DNA of 64,000 bases from Nostoc sp. PA-18-2419 (GTDB lineage Bacteria; Cyanobacteriota; Cyanobacteriia; Cyanobacteriales; Nostocaceae). The first letter of the stretch is position 1. Every line of letters starts with the position of its first letter. Shown piece after piece: positions 53,396-64,000 of the stretch. The position numbers were made by a program, and so were the translations under genes. The notes under the pieces were generated by a model. That model was not told the DNA's origin. It saw nothing but the letters and a program-made list of their open reading frames with translations, and ran no database searches. The stretch is from the NCBI RefSeq assembly GCF_005869855.1, contig NZ_SZNH01000003.1, positions 124,001 through 188,000 of the forward strand, in the 5' to 3' direction.

Positions 53396-53782
53396 ATGTC
53401 ACACTTTAGCCAAATTAAGACTCAAATCCGTAACCTTGATTCTCTGAAAGATGCTCTGACTGAATTAGGCATAGACTGGAAACCAGGTCCACACGAAGTA
53501 CGCGGCTATCGGGGTCAAACTCATCCTGCCGAAGTTAGTATTGAGCAAGAAAATGGCTACGACATCGGTTTTAAATGGAACGGCAAAGAATATGAGCTGG
53601 TGGCTGACTTGCAATATTGGCAGCAAAATCTTTCTGTGGATGGGTTCTTGCGCCAGGTAACACAACGCTATGCTTACCAAACAGTAATGAAAGAAACTGC
53701 TCGTGTTGGCTTTCAAGTTGCTGAAGAACAAAAAAATGAAGATGGTTCAATTCGCCTGGTAGTACAACGCTGGAGTGCGTAA
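53396..53782 (+). CDS. DUF1257 family protein (Ycf35-like)
   Basis: 'MSHFSQIKTQIRNLDSLKDALTELGIDWKPGPHEVRGYRGQTHPAEVSIEQENGYDIGF'. Confidence 0.92.
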   Translation: MSHFSQIKTQIRNLDSLKDALTELGIDWKPGPHEVRGYRGQTHPAEVSIEQENGYDIGFKWNGKEYELVADLQYWQQNLSVDGFLRQVTQRYAYQTVMKETARVGFQVAEEQKNEDGSIRLVVQRWSA

Positions 53783-54243
53783 TGGCTGATTTTCTGCCGT
53801 CGCTGGAAGAACAAGAAGGAAATCGTTCCGGTTTGGAACCAGAATTAGGGGGTTTTTTACGGGATACCCCAGAACGTTCTGGTTTAGAACCGGAATTGGG
53901 AGGTGTGCTTCGCCAAAACGGTGTTTATGTTGACGAAATCACCTGTATAGGTTGTAAGCACTGCGCTCATGTTGCGCGTAATACTTTTTACATTGAACCA
54001 GATTATGGGCGATCGCGAGTAATTCGTCAAGATGGGGACGCCGAAGAAATTATCCAAGAAGCAATTGACACTTGTCCGGTTGATTGCATTCACTGGGTTG
54101 ATTATACAGAACTGAAAAAGTTAGAAGAAGAGCGCAAATATCAGGTAATTCCTATAGTGGGTTATCCGGTAGAACAGGCAGTTGCTGCTAGCGAACGGCG
54201 ACGTAAAAGGCAAAAGTTAAGAAGTAAAAAATCCCGTTATTAA
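53782..54243 (+). CDS. 4Fe-4S-type ferredoxin with duplicated N-terminal peptide
   Basis: 'VDEITCIGCKHCAHVARNTFYIEPDYGRSRVIRQDGD...AIDTCPVDCIHWV'; CxxCxxC and CPVDC. Confidence 0.92.
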   Translation: MADFLPSLEEQEGNRSGLEPELGGFLRDTPERSGLEPELGGVLRQNGVYVDEITCIGCKHCAHVARNTFYIEPDYGRSRVIRQDGDAEEIIQEAIDTCPVDCIHWVDYTELKKLEEERKYQVIPIVGYPVEQAVAASERRRKRQKLRSKKSRY

Positions 54244-54270
54244 AATAAAAAACTTAAACGAATGTAATCA

Positions 54271-54300
54271 GGACTGGTACAACCAGTCCTTTTATTATTT
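54271..54300 (+). terminator. Rho-independent terminator after the ferredoxin gene
   Basis: GGACTGGT-ACA-ACCAGTCC followed by TTTTATTATTT. Confidence 0.85.
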
Positions 54301-54620
54301 GTTATTTTTGTAATTTGTAAAAAAAAGATAAAAGTCAAAAGAGTACTACATATAAATAAATTTATTTACTTGAGACTAATTTGATTCTTCTTTTTTTATA
54401 GAAGGAGCGTGAAGGCAGTTCTTGGTGGAAGTAAAACTATTACTCTTCCTAACATTCACGCTTGTCATTATGTCTTAAAGGGTGTGACTACGGCTATAAC
54501 TTTTAACTTTTGCCTCGTTTAGTGATATCTAGATAATCTAAAATAGGAATAGATATTATTCTTTGATATTCCTAAAACAGCTTTTTAATGTAAAAAAATC
54601 AAAAGTTAATTTGGTTGCCT

Positions 54621-54905
54621 TTATTTAAAATTTAAAGGCTCGTGTTGTGAAAGCAATTTTTCTACTTTTGCCTCATCGATTCTAGCTGTTAATTTTTTAG
54701 TTTCGTACAAGTCTCTAGTGGTTTTTGCTAAAGTAAAAGTGGAACCAACAGAAAAAGCCAAACCCATACCCATAAAGCCTTTCACCCAGCTATCCACAGG
54801 CAAATGTACGATACCATAGGTAGTCATAGAAATAGAAAGCATAAAAGCTGCCCATGTTTGAATAATCCAAGCTAGACTATCTTTTTGAGTTCCAACTGTT
54901 TGCAT
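54621..54905 (-). CDS. YiaA/YiaB family two-helix membrane protein
   Basis: 'SLAWIIQTWAAFMLSISMTTYGIVHLPVDSWVKGFMGMGLAFSVGSTFTLAKTTRDLYE'. Confidence 0.85.
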   Translation of the reverse strand: MQTVGTQKDSLAWIIQTWAAFMLSISMTTYGIVHLPVDSWVKGFMGMGLAFSVGSTFTLAKTTRDLYETKKLTARIDEAKVEKLLSQHEPLNFK

Positions 54906-55356
54906 ATTCTCTACCTTTTATTTAAGTAATTGATAGCAATTATTCAAAATAATTCAGGAGCTATAATTTAGAATTTATCATCAATTAGTGGAGAATTCAG
55001 ACTAGCCTTAATTTAAAACGACATCAATCTTCTTTCTGAGAGCTGCACCAACGATTTAGTAAGAGTAGAAAAGTACGGTTTGTTCATACGCCACTCATAC
55101 AAAATTTTTGCTTAATTATTTTTTTAATTAAGAATTTTCCCATTAAACCGGAGTTTTCAGAGATGTATTTTGTATTTTTATTTTGGATAATTGCTGTTAA
55201 AAATAATTGTATTGATTGGTAAGTTTACTGATATCAATAATCAGACCAGTTTAGTAACTGGACTCAAAAAGCCCAACTTCAGAGCAATTGGAGCAAATAA
55301 AAACTGGCACAAATATTGTACCAGTTACAAAAGTGGCAACACACGGATGAGTTTAC

Positions 55357-56973
55357 TTAATCATCTGGAAAAGTCTGTACCTTACCATCAGGACTGAGAA
55401 CAACTCGAATCCTGACATTTTGTCCGCGTGTATTGGCAGAAACAAAAGGTTGACCAACTTCAGGCATCCCAGCGCTATCAACGTATTCTCTTGCTGCTTT
55501 ATTCAGAGGAAAAATTCGTTCAACTGTGCCATCAACACCGACTATCAAACTGTATTCTAATGTTTGTCCTAATCCTGTAGGTGGTTGCCAATGCTTTTTT
55601 ATATATTCTCTAGCTTCTGCTACTTGAGTTGTGTCAAATAATGTGCCTGTTGCCACTTCTCTGGATGTGGGGGTTTTGCGTTCATCCCCTAATTGATCGA
55701 TAAATGGATTAGTATTGGCAGTCTTAGATGAGGGCACTTCTGAAGAGGGTTTATTCCTAGGAGAAGCTGCTTGTAGGGCACTGATTGTTTCGTCCAGTTG
55801 TTGTGAGCTTAATGGAGACGGTTGGACGGGAATATTGCCACGGCTATTATTGGGTATGGTGGCAACGGAGGGTGGGACTACTGGTGAGATATTGGGTGAT
55901 AAGTTGTTAGTGGTAGAAGATAGGCCAGATGGTAAATTTCGCCTTTTAGGAAGAGCATCAGCTTGGGGATTTGAGGCTGTAAGATTTTGTCCGAGATTTG
56001 GTAGTATGGCGATTTCCTGTCCAGGAATTTTACTCGATGGTGCGATGGCTGAATTCTTAGGAACAGTTGGAGTCGTCCCTTGGGGTATAGTCAGTGCATT
56101 TGGCAACACAGGTGGTGCTGTAGAAAAACTTGAACCAGGGGATGTTAAAGGTGTTTGGGGCAAACTAGATGTCCGCAGTGGAGGGGTGGAACCGAGCAAA
56201 TTATCTGCTGGGGTGGTGAGTCCGGGCTGAGGTGTAGGAAAGGCTGGTGAAGGTTCTAAAGGAGTCTTTACTTCTGTTGAATCTGCTGTTTTAACTGTCC
56301 GCTGTTCTTTTTGCCTAATATTGTTGGCATATTGCCAGGTAACTGGTAAGAAGCCCACAGCTAATACTAATATTGCGGCAACAGGTGCCCAAGCGGGGAA
56401 GCTCATATCTGAACTCCTACTGTTGAGAGTTGGTAGTGCCATGACATCGGTTGAGTATTCATCTAAAGCAGTTGCCAAATCGAACAGTTGCAACAAACTC
56501 AGTTGAATCACTGAGCCAGATGTTTGGTTAGCAAGAGAACCAAGAAATAGATTGTGAGTTAAATAGCTGCTGGGTTCTAAATGTATATTTGCCGCTGGAA
56601 TTCGGGCACTAGAAGAATTTAATGTTTTTGTTGATAGTTGTAAATCTGGCTCATCCAGTGCCGTGCTTGATTGTTGAGAACCAGAGAAACTGACCCAAAA
56701 GCTTTCTGGAGACTGTTGGAGGAATTCTTGTACATAGCTTGTAACTGCGTCAGACAAAGCTTCGAGTTGGTTGCGATCGCCCCGAATGGGAACTCTGTGT
56801 TCTGGTGGTAGTCGGGGATCGTCAAAACGCAGCTCAAAGCTGAGGTGCTTGAGAACAGTTTTCCCCATCCAACGGGACAAAGGTGAGCTTTGCGCGAATA
56901 CTTCTAGCGTACAAGTAGGGGGTGTGTAGCGACGAATCACAGTATTTGATAGAGGCATAGCAGGAAGTAGCAA
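55357..56973 (-). CDS. DUF4335 domain protein
   Basis: 'NTVIRRYTPPTCTLEVFAQSSPLSRWMGKTVLKHLSFELRFDDPRLP', TM at 'WAPVAAILVLAVGFLPVTW', P/S-rich linker; next to DUF3038. Confidence 0.85.
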   Translation of the reverse strand: MLLPAMPLSNTVIRRYTPPTCTLEVFAQSSPLSRWMGKTVLKHLSFELRFDDPRLPPEHRVPIRGDRNQLEALSDAVTSYVQEFLQQSPESFWVSFSGSQQSSTALDEPDLQLSTKTLNSSSARIPAANIHLEPSSYLTHNLFLGSLANQTSGSVIQLSLLQLFDLATALDEYSTDVMALPTLNSRSSDMSFPAWAPVAAILVLAVGFLPVTWQYANNIRQKEQRTVKTADSTEVKTPLEPSPAFPTPQPGLTTPADNLLGSTPPLRTSSLPQTPLTSPGSSFSTAPPVLPNALTIPQGTTPTVPKNSAIAPSSKIPGQEIAILPNLGQNLTASNPQADALPKRRNLPSGLSSTTNNLSPNISPVVPPSVATIPNNSRGNIPVQPSPLSSQQLDETISALQAASPRNKPSSEVPSSKTANTNPFIDQLGDERKTPTSREVATGTLFDTTQVAEAREYIKKHWQPPTGLGQTLEYSLIVGVDGTVERIFPLNKAAREYVDSAGMPEVGQPFVSANTRGQNVRIRVVLSPDGKVQTFPDD

Positions 56974-57213
56974 GGAAGACTATTTAGGATTTTCCGTTCG
57001 CGTAGCGTGTCAAAGACAAAAGTTGAGTTAGTTGTTGGTAAATAAAAGTTGTGACTCAGAAGTTTAGAAGATTCTTTTTTTCTGCAAACTGATGTGCAGG
57101 GAACAACCAATGTTGATAGCTCATTGCCCAACGGCTAGCGAGCGTCATCAGGGTTTCTTGACCTAGCAAACTTGAGGGGCGAATTTTGGTTAAGGAATCG
57201 TCAAATGTTAAAT

Positions 57214-57819
57214 TTAAAATTTTGTAGAACGGTCTATAAGTGCTAGCCAAAGACGGCGATGCCCACCAGGGGCGCTGTAAAAAAGTAAATCTACTAGCAG
57301 TTTTAGCGCCAGGTTGGTAAGTAAATCCGTTGAGATTTCCTCGTCCTCTTCCATCCGTTCTTGGTAAGTGTTACAAAAAGCATCAATATAATCTCCAAGT
57401 AAAGCAGCCTGGTGAGGTTCCCGGTTCGTTTCTGCCATTTGTTCTAACAAACCAACAGCGCGGCGAATCAATTCCTGGTTTTGTCTGGCTAAGTAGCAAA
57501 TGATGAGAACAAGCGATCGCGCTTCTTCTACATCTAGCTTTTTTCGCCCTCCTTGACCTTTGCGTAACGGATTTGATTGACGCAGTCGCCATAAAGCTAC
57601 GCGGTCTGGCACTCTTGACTCTAAATTCAAATCAGTTGCCGCCGAAAGCATAGCCTCAGAACCAATTCCAGTTAAGGTTTCTAGCGCCAACAGCACCAAG
57701 TCTAATTGGGTTTTGATATTGTCCCATTGAACTGTATTTGGGGCTGGAAGCTTGATTAAATCCTCCCACTGGGCATTTGGAGTGGCTGAGTTGGTGGCCG
57801 AGTGCATAACTTTTAGCAT
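57214..57819 (-). CDS. DUF3038 domain protein
   Basis: 'QWDNIKTQLDLVLLALETLTGIGSEAMLSAATDLNLESRVPDRVALWRLRQSNPLRKGQGGRKKLDVEEARSLVLIICYLA'; context with DUF4335. Confidence 0.85.
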   Translation of the reverse strand: MLKVMHSATNSATPNAQWEDLIKLPAPNTVQWDNIKTQLDLVLLALETLTGIGSEAMLSAATDLNLESRVPDRVALWRLRQSNPLRKGQGGRKKLDVEEARSLVLIICYLARQNQELIRRAVGLLEQMAETNREPHQAALLGDYIDAFCNTYQERMEEDEEISTDLLTNLALKLLVDLLFYSAPGGHRRLWLALIDRSTKF

Positions 57820-58369
57820 AGGTGATCAAGCTGATGGGGAATGGTGCTGTTACCCATTTTGAAACCAGACTCTCAATAATTAAAGTTGGTTTCCTATAGC
57901 TATGAGCCAGAGGCTTCATCTAGCTTTTATTTATTTAGTCAACAGCAGGTATCTTTGTCCTACTCTAGATGAAAATTAATTTTCTACAAAGTAGAAGATT
58001 AATAATTCCAGTTAAGGTTTACCCGACTTTGGCTGCCAGCTCAGTACAAAAGTATAAATAAATATTGTTAAGAATGCTAATGTCATTGGAAAAAGGATCA
58101 GCAGACAAGAGGAATTATAGATAAAAATAGAAGTCACGACTTGCCAGCTTGGGGCGATAGGATGGGAAAATCACAAGTAGGGGAAAATACCACTTTCACA
58201 AGACGTGAACACCGATCCAGGCGATCGCTTTGTTGTTTTTACAATATCGATTAAGAACAAAAATTTTTCTTTGCTTAGAGTCTAACCTACGGCAAGCCAC
58301 TGTGGTTTGAGGTCAGCGGCGCTCTGCACGTTTATAAATGTCTAATGCGGTTCGTTCCTCTAAAAGCCT

Positions 58370-60988
58370 ATGCAACCTACTAATCCTAACCAATTTACAG
58401 AAAAAGCCTGGGAAGCGATCGCCCACACACCGGATATTGTTAAACAATACCAACAACAGCAAATTGAAAGCGAACATTTGCTTAAAGCCCTGCTAGAACA
58501 AGATGGTCTAGCCAGCAGTATCTTGACCAAAGCCAATGTTAACTTGCAAAAACTGCGCGATCGTACTGAGCAGTTTATCCAACGTCAGCCGAAAGTATCT
58601 GGCACCAGCACTTCCGTCTTTTTAGGACGCAGCTTGGATACACTTTTAGATCGCGCAGACGGATATCGCCAGGAATTCCAAGACGAATATATTTCAATTG
58701 AACATTTATTGCTGGCTTATGCTAAAGATGAGCGTTTTGGCAAAGCTTTATTTCAAGAATTTGGTTTAAATGAAGCCAAACTAAAAAATATTATTAAGCA
58801 AATTCGTGGGAGCCAAAAAGTGACCGACCAAAATCCAGAAGGCAAATATGAAGCACTGGAAAAATATGGACGTGACCTCACAGAAGCAGCCCGGAAAGGT
58901 CAACTCGATCCAGTAATTGGGCGGGATGATGAAATTCGTCGCACTGTACAAATTCTCTCTCGCCGCACTAAGAATAACCCCGTATTAATTGGTGAACCCG
59001 GTGTTGGAAAAACTGCGATCGCTGAAGGATTAGCACAGCGGATTGTTGCTGGTGATGTCCCCCAATCTCTCAAAGACCGCAAGTTAATTGCTTTAGATAT
59101 GGGCGCTTTGATTGCGGGGGCAAAATTTCGGGGTGAATTTGAAGAACGTCTAAAAGCAGTATTAAAAGAAGTTACCGAATCTGGCGGCAATATTGTTTTA
59201 TTTATTGATGAAATTCATACTGTTGTTGGTGCTGGTGCTACCCAAGGGGCAATGGATGCTGGTAACTTGTTAAAACCAATGTTGGCGCGGGGCGAATTGC
59301 GCTGTATTGGGGCGACAACCTTGGATGAATATCGCAAATATATCGAAAAAGATGCCGCACTGGAAAGACGTTTCCAACAAGTTTATGTCGATCAGCCCAG
59401 TGTGGAAGATGCGATTTCGATTTTGCGCGGGTTGAGAGAACGTTATGAAAACCATCACGGGGTGAAGATTTCTGATAGTGCTTTAGTTGCAGCGGCGATA
59501 TTATCGAGTCGTTATATTAGCGATCGCTTTTTACCAGATAAAGCCATTGACTTGGTAGATGAAGCTGCTGCTAGATTAAAAATGGAGATTACTTCCAAGC
59601 CAGAAGAACTTGACGAAATTGACCGCAAGATTCTGCAATTGGAAATGGAGAAGTTATCACTACAAAAAGAAAGTGATCTAGCTTCTCGCGAACGTCTCGA
59701 AAGACTGGAAAAAGAAATTGCTGACTTAAAAGAAGAACAAAGTTCTCTGAATGCTCAATGGCAATCTGAAAAAGATATTATTAACAAAATTCAGTCTGTT
59801 AAAAAAGAGATTGAACGCGTTAACTTCGAGATTGAACAAGCAGAACGTGACTACAACCTCAATCGTGCAGCAGAGTTGAAATACGGCAAATTAACCGATT
59901 TACATCGCCAATTGGAAGCAGCAGAATCCGAACTAGCAAATGTCCAAAGAAGCGGTAAATCTCTCTTGCGTGAGGAAGTAACCGAAGCCGATATTGCCGA
60001 AGTTATTTCTAAATGGACAGGAATTCCGATTAGCAAGTTGGTGGAATCAGAAAAAGAAAAACTGCTGCATTTAGAAGATGAATTGCACCGTCGCGTGATT
60101 GGACAAGAAGAAGCAGTCACAGCCGTAGCCGATGCAATTCAGCGATCGCGTGCTGGATTAGCCGATCCCAATCGTCCCATCGCTAGTTTTATTTTCCTCG
60201 GGCCGACGGGTGTAGGTAAAACTGAATTGGCAAAAGCCTTGGCGGGGTATATGTTCGACACTGAAGAGGCGCTAGTGCGAATCGATATGTCGGAATATAT
60301 GGAGAAACACGCTGTTTCTCGGTTAATCGGTGCACCTCCAGGATATGTAGGTTATGAAGAAGGCGGACAATTAACCGAAGCGATTCGTCGTCGTCCTTAT
60401 GCTGTGATTCTGTTCGACGAAATCGAGAAAGCACACCCCGATGTATTTAACATCTTCCTGCAAATTCTTGATGATGGTCGCGTCACTGATGCCCAAGGTC
60501 ATACTGTGGACTTCAAGAACGCTATTATTATTATGACTAGTAATATCGGTTCTCAGTATATTCTCGATGTTGCTGCCGATAACGCCCACTACGAGGAAAT
60601 GCGCCGTCGGGTAATGGAGGCGATGCGAAATAGTTTCCGTCCAGAATTCCTCAACCGGATTGACGAAATCATCATCTTCCACGGTTTGAATAAGCAGGAA
60701 TTGCGACAAATTGTGCAGTTACAAGTGGAAAGATTACGCCAACGATTGGGCGATCGCAAAATTTCTCTTAAACTCTCCAATGCCGCCCTTGACTTTTTGG
60801 CAGAAGTAGGATATGACCCAGTATTTGGAGCGCGTCCTCTGAAGCGAGCAATTCAACGGGAGTTGGAAACGCAAATTGCCAAAGCCATCCTGCGCGGCGA
60901 ATTCAACGACGGCGACACTATCTTTGTAGACGTGCAAAATGAAAGGTTGTCGTTTAGCCGTTTACCAGCCGAGGTATTTACTGCATAA
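58370..60988 (+). CDS. clpB: ATP-dependent chaperone ClpB
   Basis: 872 aa; '[25 protein letters not shown]', '[20 protein letters not shown]', middle coiled coil. Confidence 0.98.
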   Translation: MQPTNPNQFTEKAWEAIAHTPDIVKQYQQQQIESEHLLKALLEQDGLASSILTKANVNLQKLRDRTEQFIQRQPKVSGTSTSVFLGRSLDTLLDRADGYRQEFQDEYISIEHLLLAYAKDERFGKALFQEFGLNEAKLKNIIKQIRGSQKVTDQNPEGKYEALEKYGRDLTEAARKGQLDPVIGRDDEIRRTVQILSRRTKNNPVLIGEPGVGKTAIAEGLAQRIVAGDVPQSLKDRKLIALDMGALIAGAKFRGEFEERLKAVLKEVTESGGNIVLFIDEIHTVVGAGATQGAMDAGNLLKPMLARGELRCIGATTLDEYRKYIEKDAALERRFQQVYVDQPSVEDAISILRGLRERYENHHGVKISDSALVAAAILSSRYISDRFLPDKAIDLVDEAAARLKMEITSKPEELDEIDRKILQLEMEKLSLQKESDLASRERLERLEKEIADLKEEQSSLNAQWQSEKDIINKIQSVKKEIERVNFEIEQAERDYNLNRAAELKYGKLTDLHRQLEAAESELANVQRSGKSLLREEVTEADIAEVISKWTGIPISKLVESEKEKLLHLEDELHRRVIGQEEAVTAVADAIQRSRAGLADPNRPIASFIFLGPTGVGKTELAKALAGYMFDTEEALVRIDMSEYMEKHAVSRLIGAPPGYVGYEEGGQLTEAIRRRPYAVILFDEIEKAHPDVFNIFLQILDDGRVTDAQGHTVDFKNAIIIMTSNIGSQYILDVAADNAHYEEMRRRVMEAMRNSFRPEFLNRIDEIIIFHGLNKQELRQIVQLQVERLRQRLGDRKISLKLSNAALDFLAEVGYDPVFGARPLKRAIQRELETQIAKAILRGEFNDGDTIFVDVQNERLSFSRLPAEVFTA

Positions 60989-61007
60989 TTATACTTTGCA
61001 AATCACA

Positions 61008-61046
61008 TTCAAAAACCCGTTTTCAGAGAGAGAGCGGGTTTTTGAA
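61008..61046 (+). terminator. Terminator after clpB
   Basis: TTCAAAAACCCG ... CGGGTTTTTGAA, 12-bp perfect stem. Confidence 0.8.
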
Positions 61047-61146
61047 TTATTTATTGAGAAGCTGGGAATCCTAAGTTATATTCATCAAAGGAATCGTGAA
61101 TAAAGAAAATTTTTTTCTAGTCCTCACTTTCAAAAGGTGATAACCA

Positions 61147-62016
61147 ATGATTAGTATAATTACACCAGTTTATAATGGTGAGAAATTTATAGAATTTTGT
61201 CTTCAAGTTGTCATTAAACAAAATTTTTCAGAAGTCGAGCATATCATTGTTGATGGTGGCTCAACTGATAAAACAATAGACGTTATCAAGCATTATGCCA
61301 ATCAATATTCTCATATTCGCTGGATTTCTGAAAAAGACCAAGGACAGTCAGATGCGATGAATAAAGGAATTTCTCTAGCACAAGGAGCAATTATAGGCAT
61401 TTTGAATGTTGATGATTTTTATGAACCAAACGTTATTCGTCGCATCTGGGAACTTTTTCAAACTCTACCAGAACCTAGCTTAATCGTTGGTAATTGTAAT
61501 ATCTGGGATCATCGAGACAGGTTAATTCAGGTGAACAAACCTAAACGACTACGAACAGTTAATTTACTGACGGAAAAGCAAATTAATGATGATGGAATCA
61601 TTGATACCGCTTATCCTGTCAATCCATCAGCTTACTTTTACCACAAATCCTTGCATCAACAAATTGGATTATACAAAGTTGAAGAGGATTATCTGATGGA
61701 TCTAGATTTTCTGCTGAAAGCAGTTAGATTAGCTCAGGTTAAATATTTTAATGAAATTTGGGGGAATTATAGATATTATCCGGGAACAAAAACTTTTGGT
61801 GATATTACAAATGGAACAAGTCAAACGCGAATTCGACAGCTATTTAAGGAGTATGCCAAAACACTTTCTTTAATTGAGCAATGGGAGATACGTTTGGCTC
61901 GAATTATAATTTTTATTCCCTTAAGAATTTCTTATTTCTGTAAGTATCCGCAACGATTACCTCAATCAACAATCAATCGATTGATGAAATCAATTTCGTA
62001 TTTTAAGACTAAATAA
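61147..62016 (+). CDS. Glycosyltransferase family 2 protein
   Basis: 'ISIITPVYNGEKFIEFCLQVVIKQNFSEVEHIIVDGGSTDKTIDVI', 'NVDDFYEP'. Confidence 0.95.
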   Translation: MISIITPVYNGEKFIEFCLQVVIKQNFSEVEHIIVDGGSTDKTIDVIKHYANQYSHIRWISEKDQGQSDAMNKGISLAQGAIIGILNVDDFYEPNVIRRIWELFQTLPEPSLIVGNCNIWDHRDRLIQVNKPKRLRTVNLLTEKQINDDGIIDTAYPVNPSAYFYHKSLHQQIGLYKVEEDYLMDLDFLLKAVRLAQVKYFNEIWGNYRYYPGTKTFGDITNGTSQTRIRQLFKEYAKTLSLIEQWEIRLARIIIFIPLRISYFCKYPQRLPQSTINRLMKSISYFKTK

Positions 62017-62413
62017 TAATTCGTAGAGGCAGGGAATATAGGAGAATTAAAAATCATGTTATGTATGGTGTGTTGAGTCGATTAACAAACTTCTATTTAC
62101 TTCTCTAGAAGACACTCTTGCTAGCTCGTTAAACAGAAAAAGTACGAGTAATCGGCTCTTTAGCAATTGTCTATTCAGAATTGGGAATTAAAACAGGTTT
62201 TATATTTGACTACCGAACCAACCGTTATATACTTCACTTATACAAATTCAATTAATGATTGCAATATATCTTTGGTTTAAGACGCAATTCATCGCATCTC
62301 TACAACTAATCTATTTCTCACATTCTTTTTTCAAATTGGTATTATTTTGAAACCCACTGTATCTTATTGATATTAACTTAAGTCTTAGTAATTATAAGTC
62401 AAGGCTATACGAA

Positions 62414-62436
62414 CTAAGTCCGCCTAGCGGACTTAG
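62414..62436. repeat. Palindromic hairpin CTAAGTCCGC-CTA-GCGGACTTAG
   Basis: 10-bp perfect stem read directly, downstream of the SRPBCC gene. Confidence 0.85.
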
Positions 62437-62454
62437 CGAAAATTTAGACATTAT

Positions 62455-63021
62455 CTAAATTTTTGATTGATTCTTACACATAACTTGTCGCATTTTACGC
62501 ATATTCGCTGGTAATTCAAAGTTCATTGCTTGTTGAATGAAAAACGATGGAATCGGGATATTAGGCGTAGCTTGTACAGTATAAGCGAGTAAAGTGCCAT
62601 TACCGCAATCTTTAAGTTCTAAATGAGCGTTAAAATCCTCAAAAGTCCCTTTTTCCATGCGAAATTGGATTTGTTGCCCTAGCACCTCTACAACATTAAG
62701 ATAAATTTCTACTTGAGCCGTGAAAAACAGAAAGGCTTTTTGTGCTGCTTGATACAGTCGCTTGACTTCACCTCGATGTATTACTTCACTCTTGGTGATA
62801 TCAGGAAAATACTGCACCCAGCTAGGGTAATCGGTTAATTGCTGCCAAACTTGTGATCGCACCATTGGTACATACATCCAAGCGGTGACAGCGCCACCAC
62901 ACGCCTTGTGTGATCGCGTTTCTACTAAAATTTCACCTTGTACCAGCAACCTTTGCTTGTCTTGACTCCAAGCCATATTTGAACCTGCAATAATTGAGTT
63001 TAATATATCAGACGCAGACAT
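62455..63021 (-). CDS. SRPBCC (START-like/cyclase-dehydrase) family protein
   Basis: 'AWMYVPMVRSQVWQQLTDYPSWVQYFPDITKSEVIHRGEVKRLYQAAQKAFLFFTAQVEIYLNV'; start refined to MSASDI. Confidence 0.82.
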   Translation of the reverse strand: MSASDILNSIIAGSNMAWSQDKQRLLVQGEILVETRSHKACGGAVTAWMYVPMVRSQVWQQLTDYPSWVQYFPDITKSEVIHRGEVKRLYQAAQKAFLFFTAQVEIYLNVVEVLGQQIQFRMEKGTFEDFNAHLELKDCGNGTLLAYTVQATPNIPIPSFFIQQAMNFELPANMRKMRQVMCKNQSKI

Positions 63022-63613
63022 AATGATTTCGTTTACTCCTCTACTCATCCACCTAACAACCTTAGAACTACAAGCTATGAAAACTTAACACTTATCAGTT
63101 TTGTTCCTTGGGTAAAAATTCTCTACAAAAGTTGGGGGTAAGCATTAGTACCAGGTTTTAATCTCCCACCATAGGCCTCTTTAAGTATTCGCTGTTTACC
63201 GTTCACTGATTTAATTGAGATCCAACCCACTAAATTTTAGTTCCAGTTTAGTATTTGCTCTTTCCGGAAATAATAATTTCTTGATAATTATTTCAGTCAG
63301 TTTACTCGAAAAACTGTGTTGACGATCGCACTTAACACAATCAACACCTAAGTAAATGTTGCTAAAAGCAATACTCATAAATAAAAATGAAGTTTTTAAC
63401 AGCTAAAATGGCACAAACACGAGATGATATCAAGCACCACGAATAATTCTAGAAGTTTACTCGGTAGACACTTCGTCCACTTTTGGGGACTTTTAGTGGT
63501 TAACGTCTGTTAATCTCTGCGTGTTATTTCTGATGAAACGACAATTTCATCGTATCTTCATACCTGAATGTCAATACTAAATGTAATGTCTGTTGAGTTG
63601 AGAGGAAAACTAA

Positions 63614-63808
63614 GTGAGTCAATCTTCTTTAAATCGTAGATTAATCCAAATTGTCGGTATCCTTCTGGGGATGAGTGTAGCTGTTTGGGTACTCAGAGGC
63701 TTTGGTATTCTTACTTTTATTCCAGGTGGAATTATTTGGCTACTACTACTCGGGGCGCTCGCGATCGGGATCATCAGTTATGCTCAAAGAACTTGGTGGC
63801 GTTTTTAA
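63614..63808 (+). CDS. Small two-TM membrane protein
   Basis: 64 aa with two hydrophobic helices, GTG start. Confidence 0.6.
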   Translation: MSQSSLNRRLIQIVGILLGMSVAVWVLRGFGILTFIPGGIIWLLLLGALAIGIISYAQRTWWRF

Positions 63809-64000
63809 TTATTGGGCATTAGGAGAGACGCGATTAACCCTTGTCTGTACAAGAGTTTAGAGCAAAGCCACAGACTTTTGGGTTGCTCGAGTTAAGAATA
63901 ATTTTTCCTCTGGCTTTTTGCTCTGTCATTTCCTCTACTTCCCACTTCCTCTGTTATCTTTAGGTTTTTCGACTCTAAATTAACTTAGTACCTGCTGATG

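Noticed and set aside
55715-56230. 171-aa + strand ORF antisense to the DUF4335 gene
   Set aside because: Mirror of the Pro/Ser/Thr-rich linker; Gly/Val-rich composition typical of an antisense shadow ORF

Overview
64 kb of chromosome from a filamentous, probably heterocystous (Nostoc/Anabaena-like) cyanobacterium. This is inferred from the many GCGATCGC (HIP1) octamers, TGACTAA-type heptanucleotide arrays, a group I intron in tRNA-Leu(UAA), and the gene content. Most of the window is core or conserved cyanobacterial gene content: ndhL-DUF3007-trpA, tatC, petC-petA, grpE-dnaK-dnaJ-tusA-like-rsgA, pilB-pilT-pilC, clpB, recJ, larC, a GH57 branching-enzyme-like gene, the DUF2997-DUF1257-ferredoxin cluster and the DUF3038-DUF4335 pair. 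Accessory or less ordinary content: a Dam-like methyltransferase next to a putative PD-(D/E)XK nuclease (left edge); a two-gene overlapping P-loop ATPase + nSTAND/TPR/TM/14-blade WD40 operon (21-27.4 kb), which is the best candidate for an uncharacterised sensing or defence system; a PrlF/YhaV-like toxin-antitoxin pair with a palindromic candidate operator (34.3-35.2 kb); three decayed Uma2 (DUF820) remnants (35.6-38.6 kb); a decayed reverse-transcriptase relic (52.0-52.6 kb); a frameshifted lipoprotein gene; a 100-bp MITE-like inverted-repeat element; and intergenic-type repeats that have entered conserved genes in frame (recJ, rsgA, the STAND gene). No intact IS element and no CRISPR array were seen. 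All assignments come from reading the sequence and recalled family features; no database search was run.
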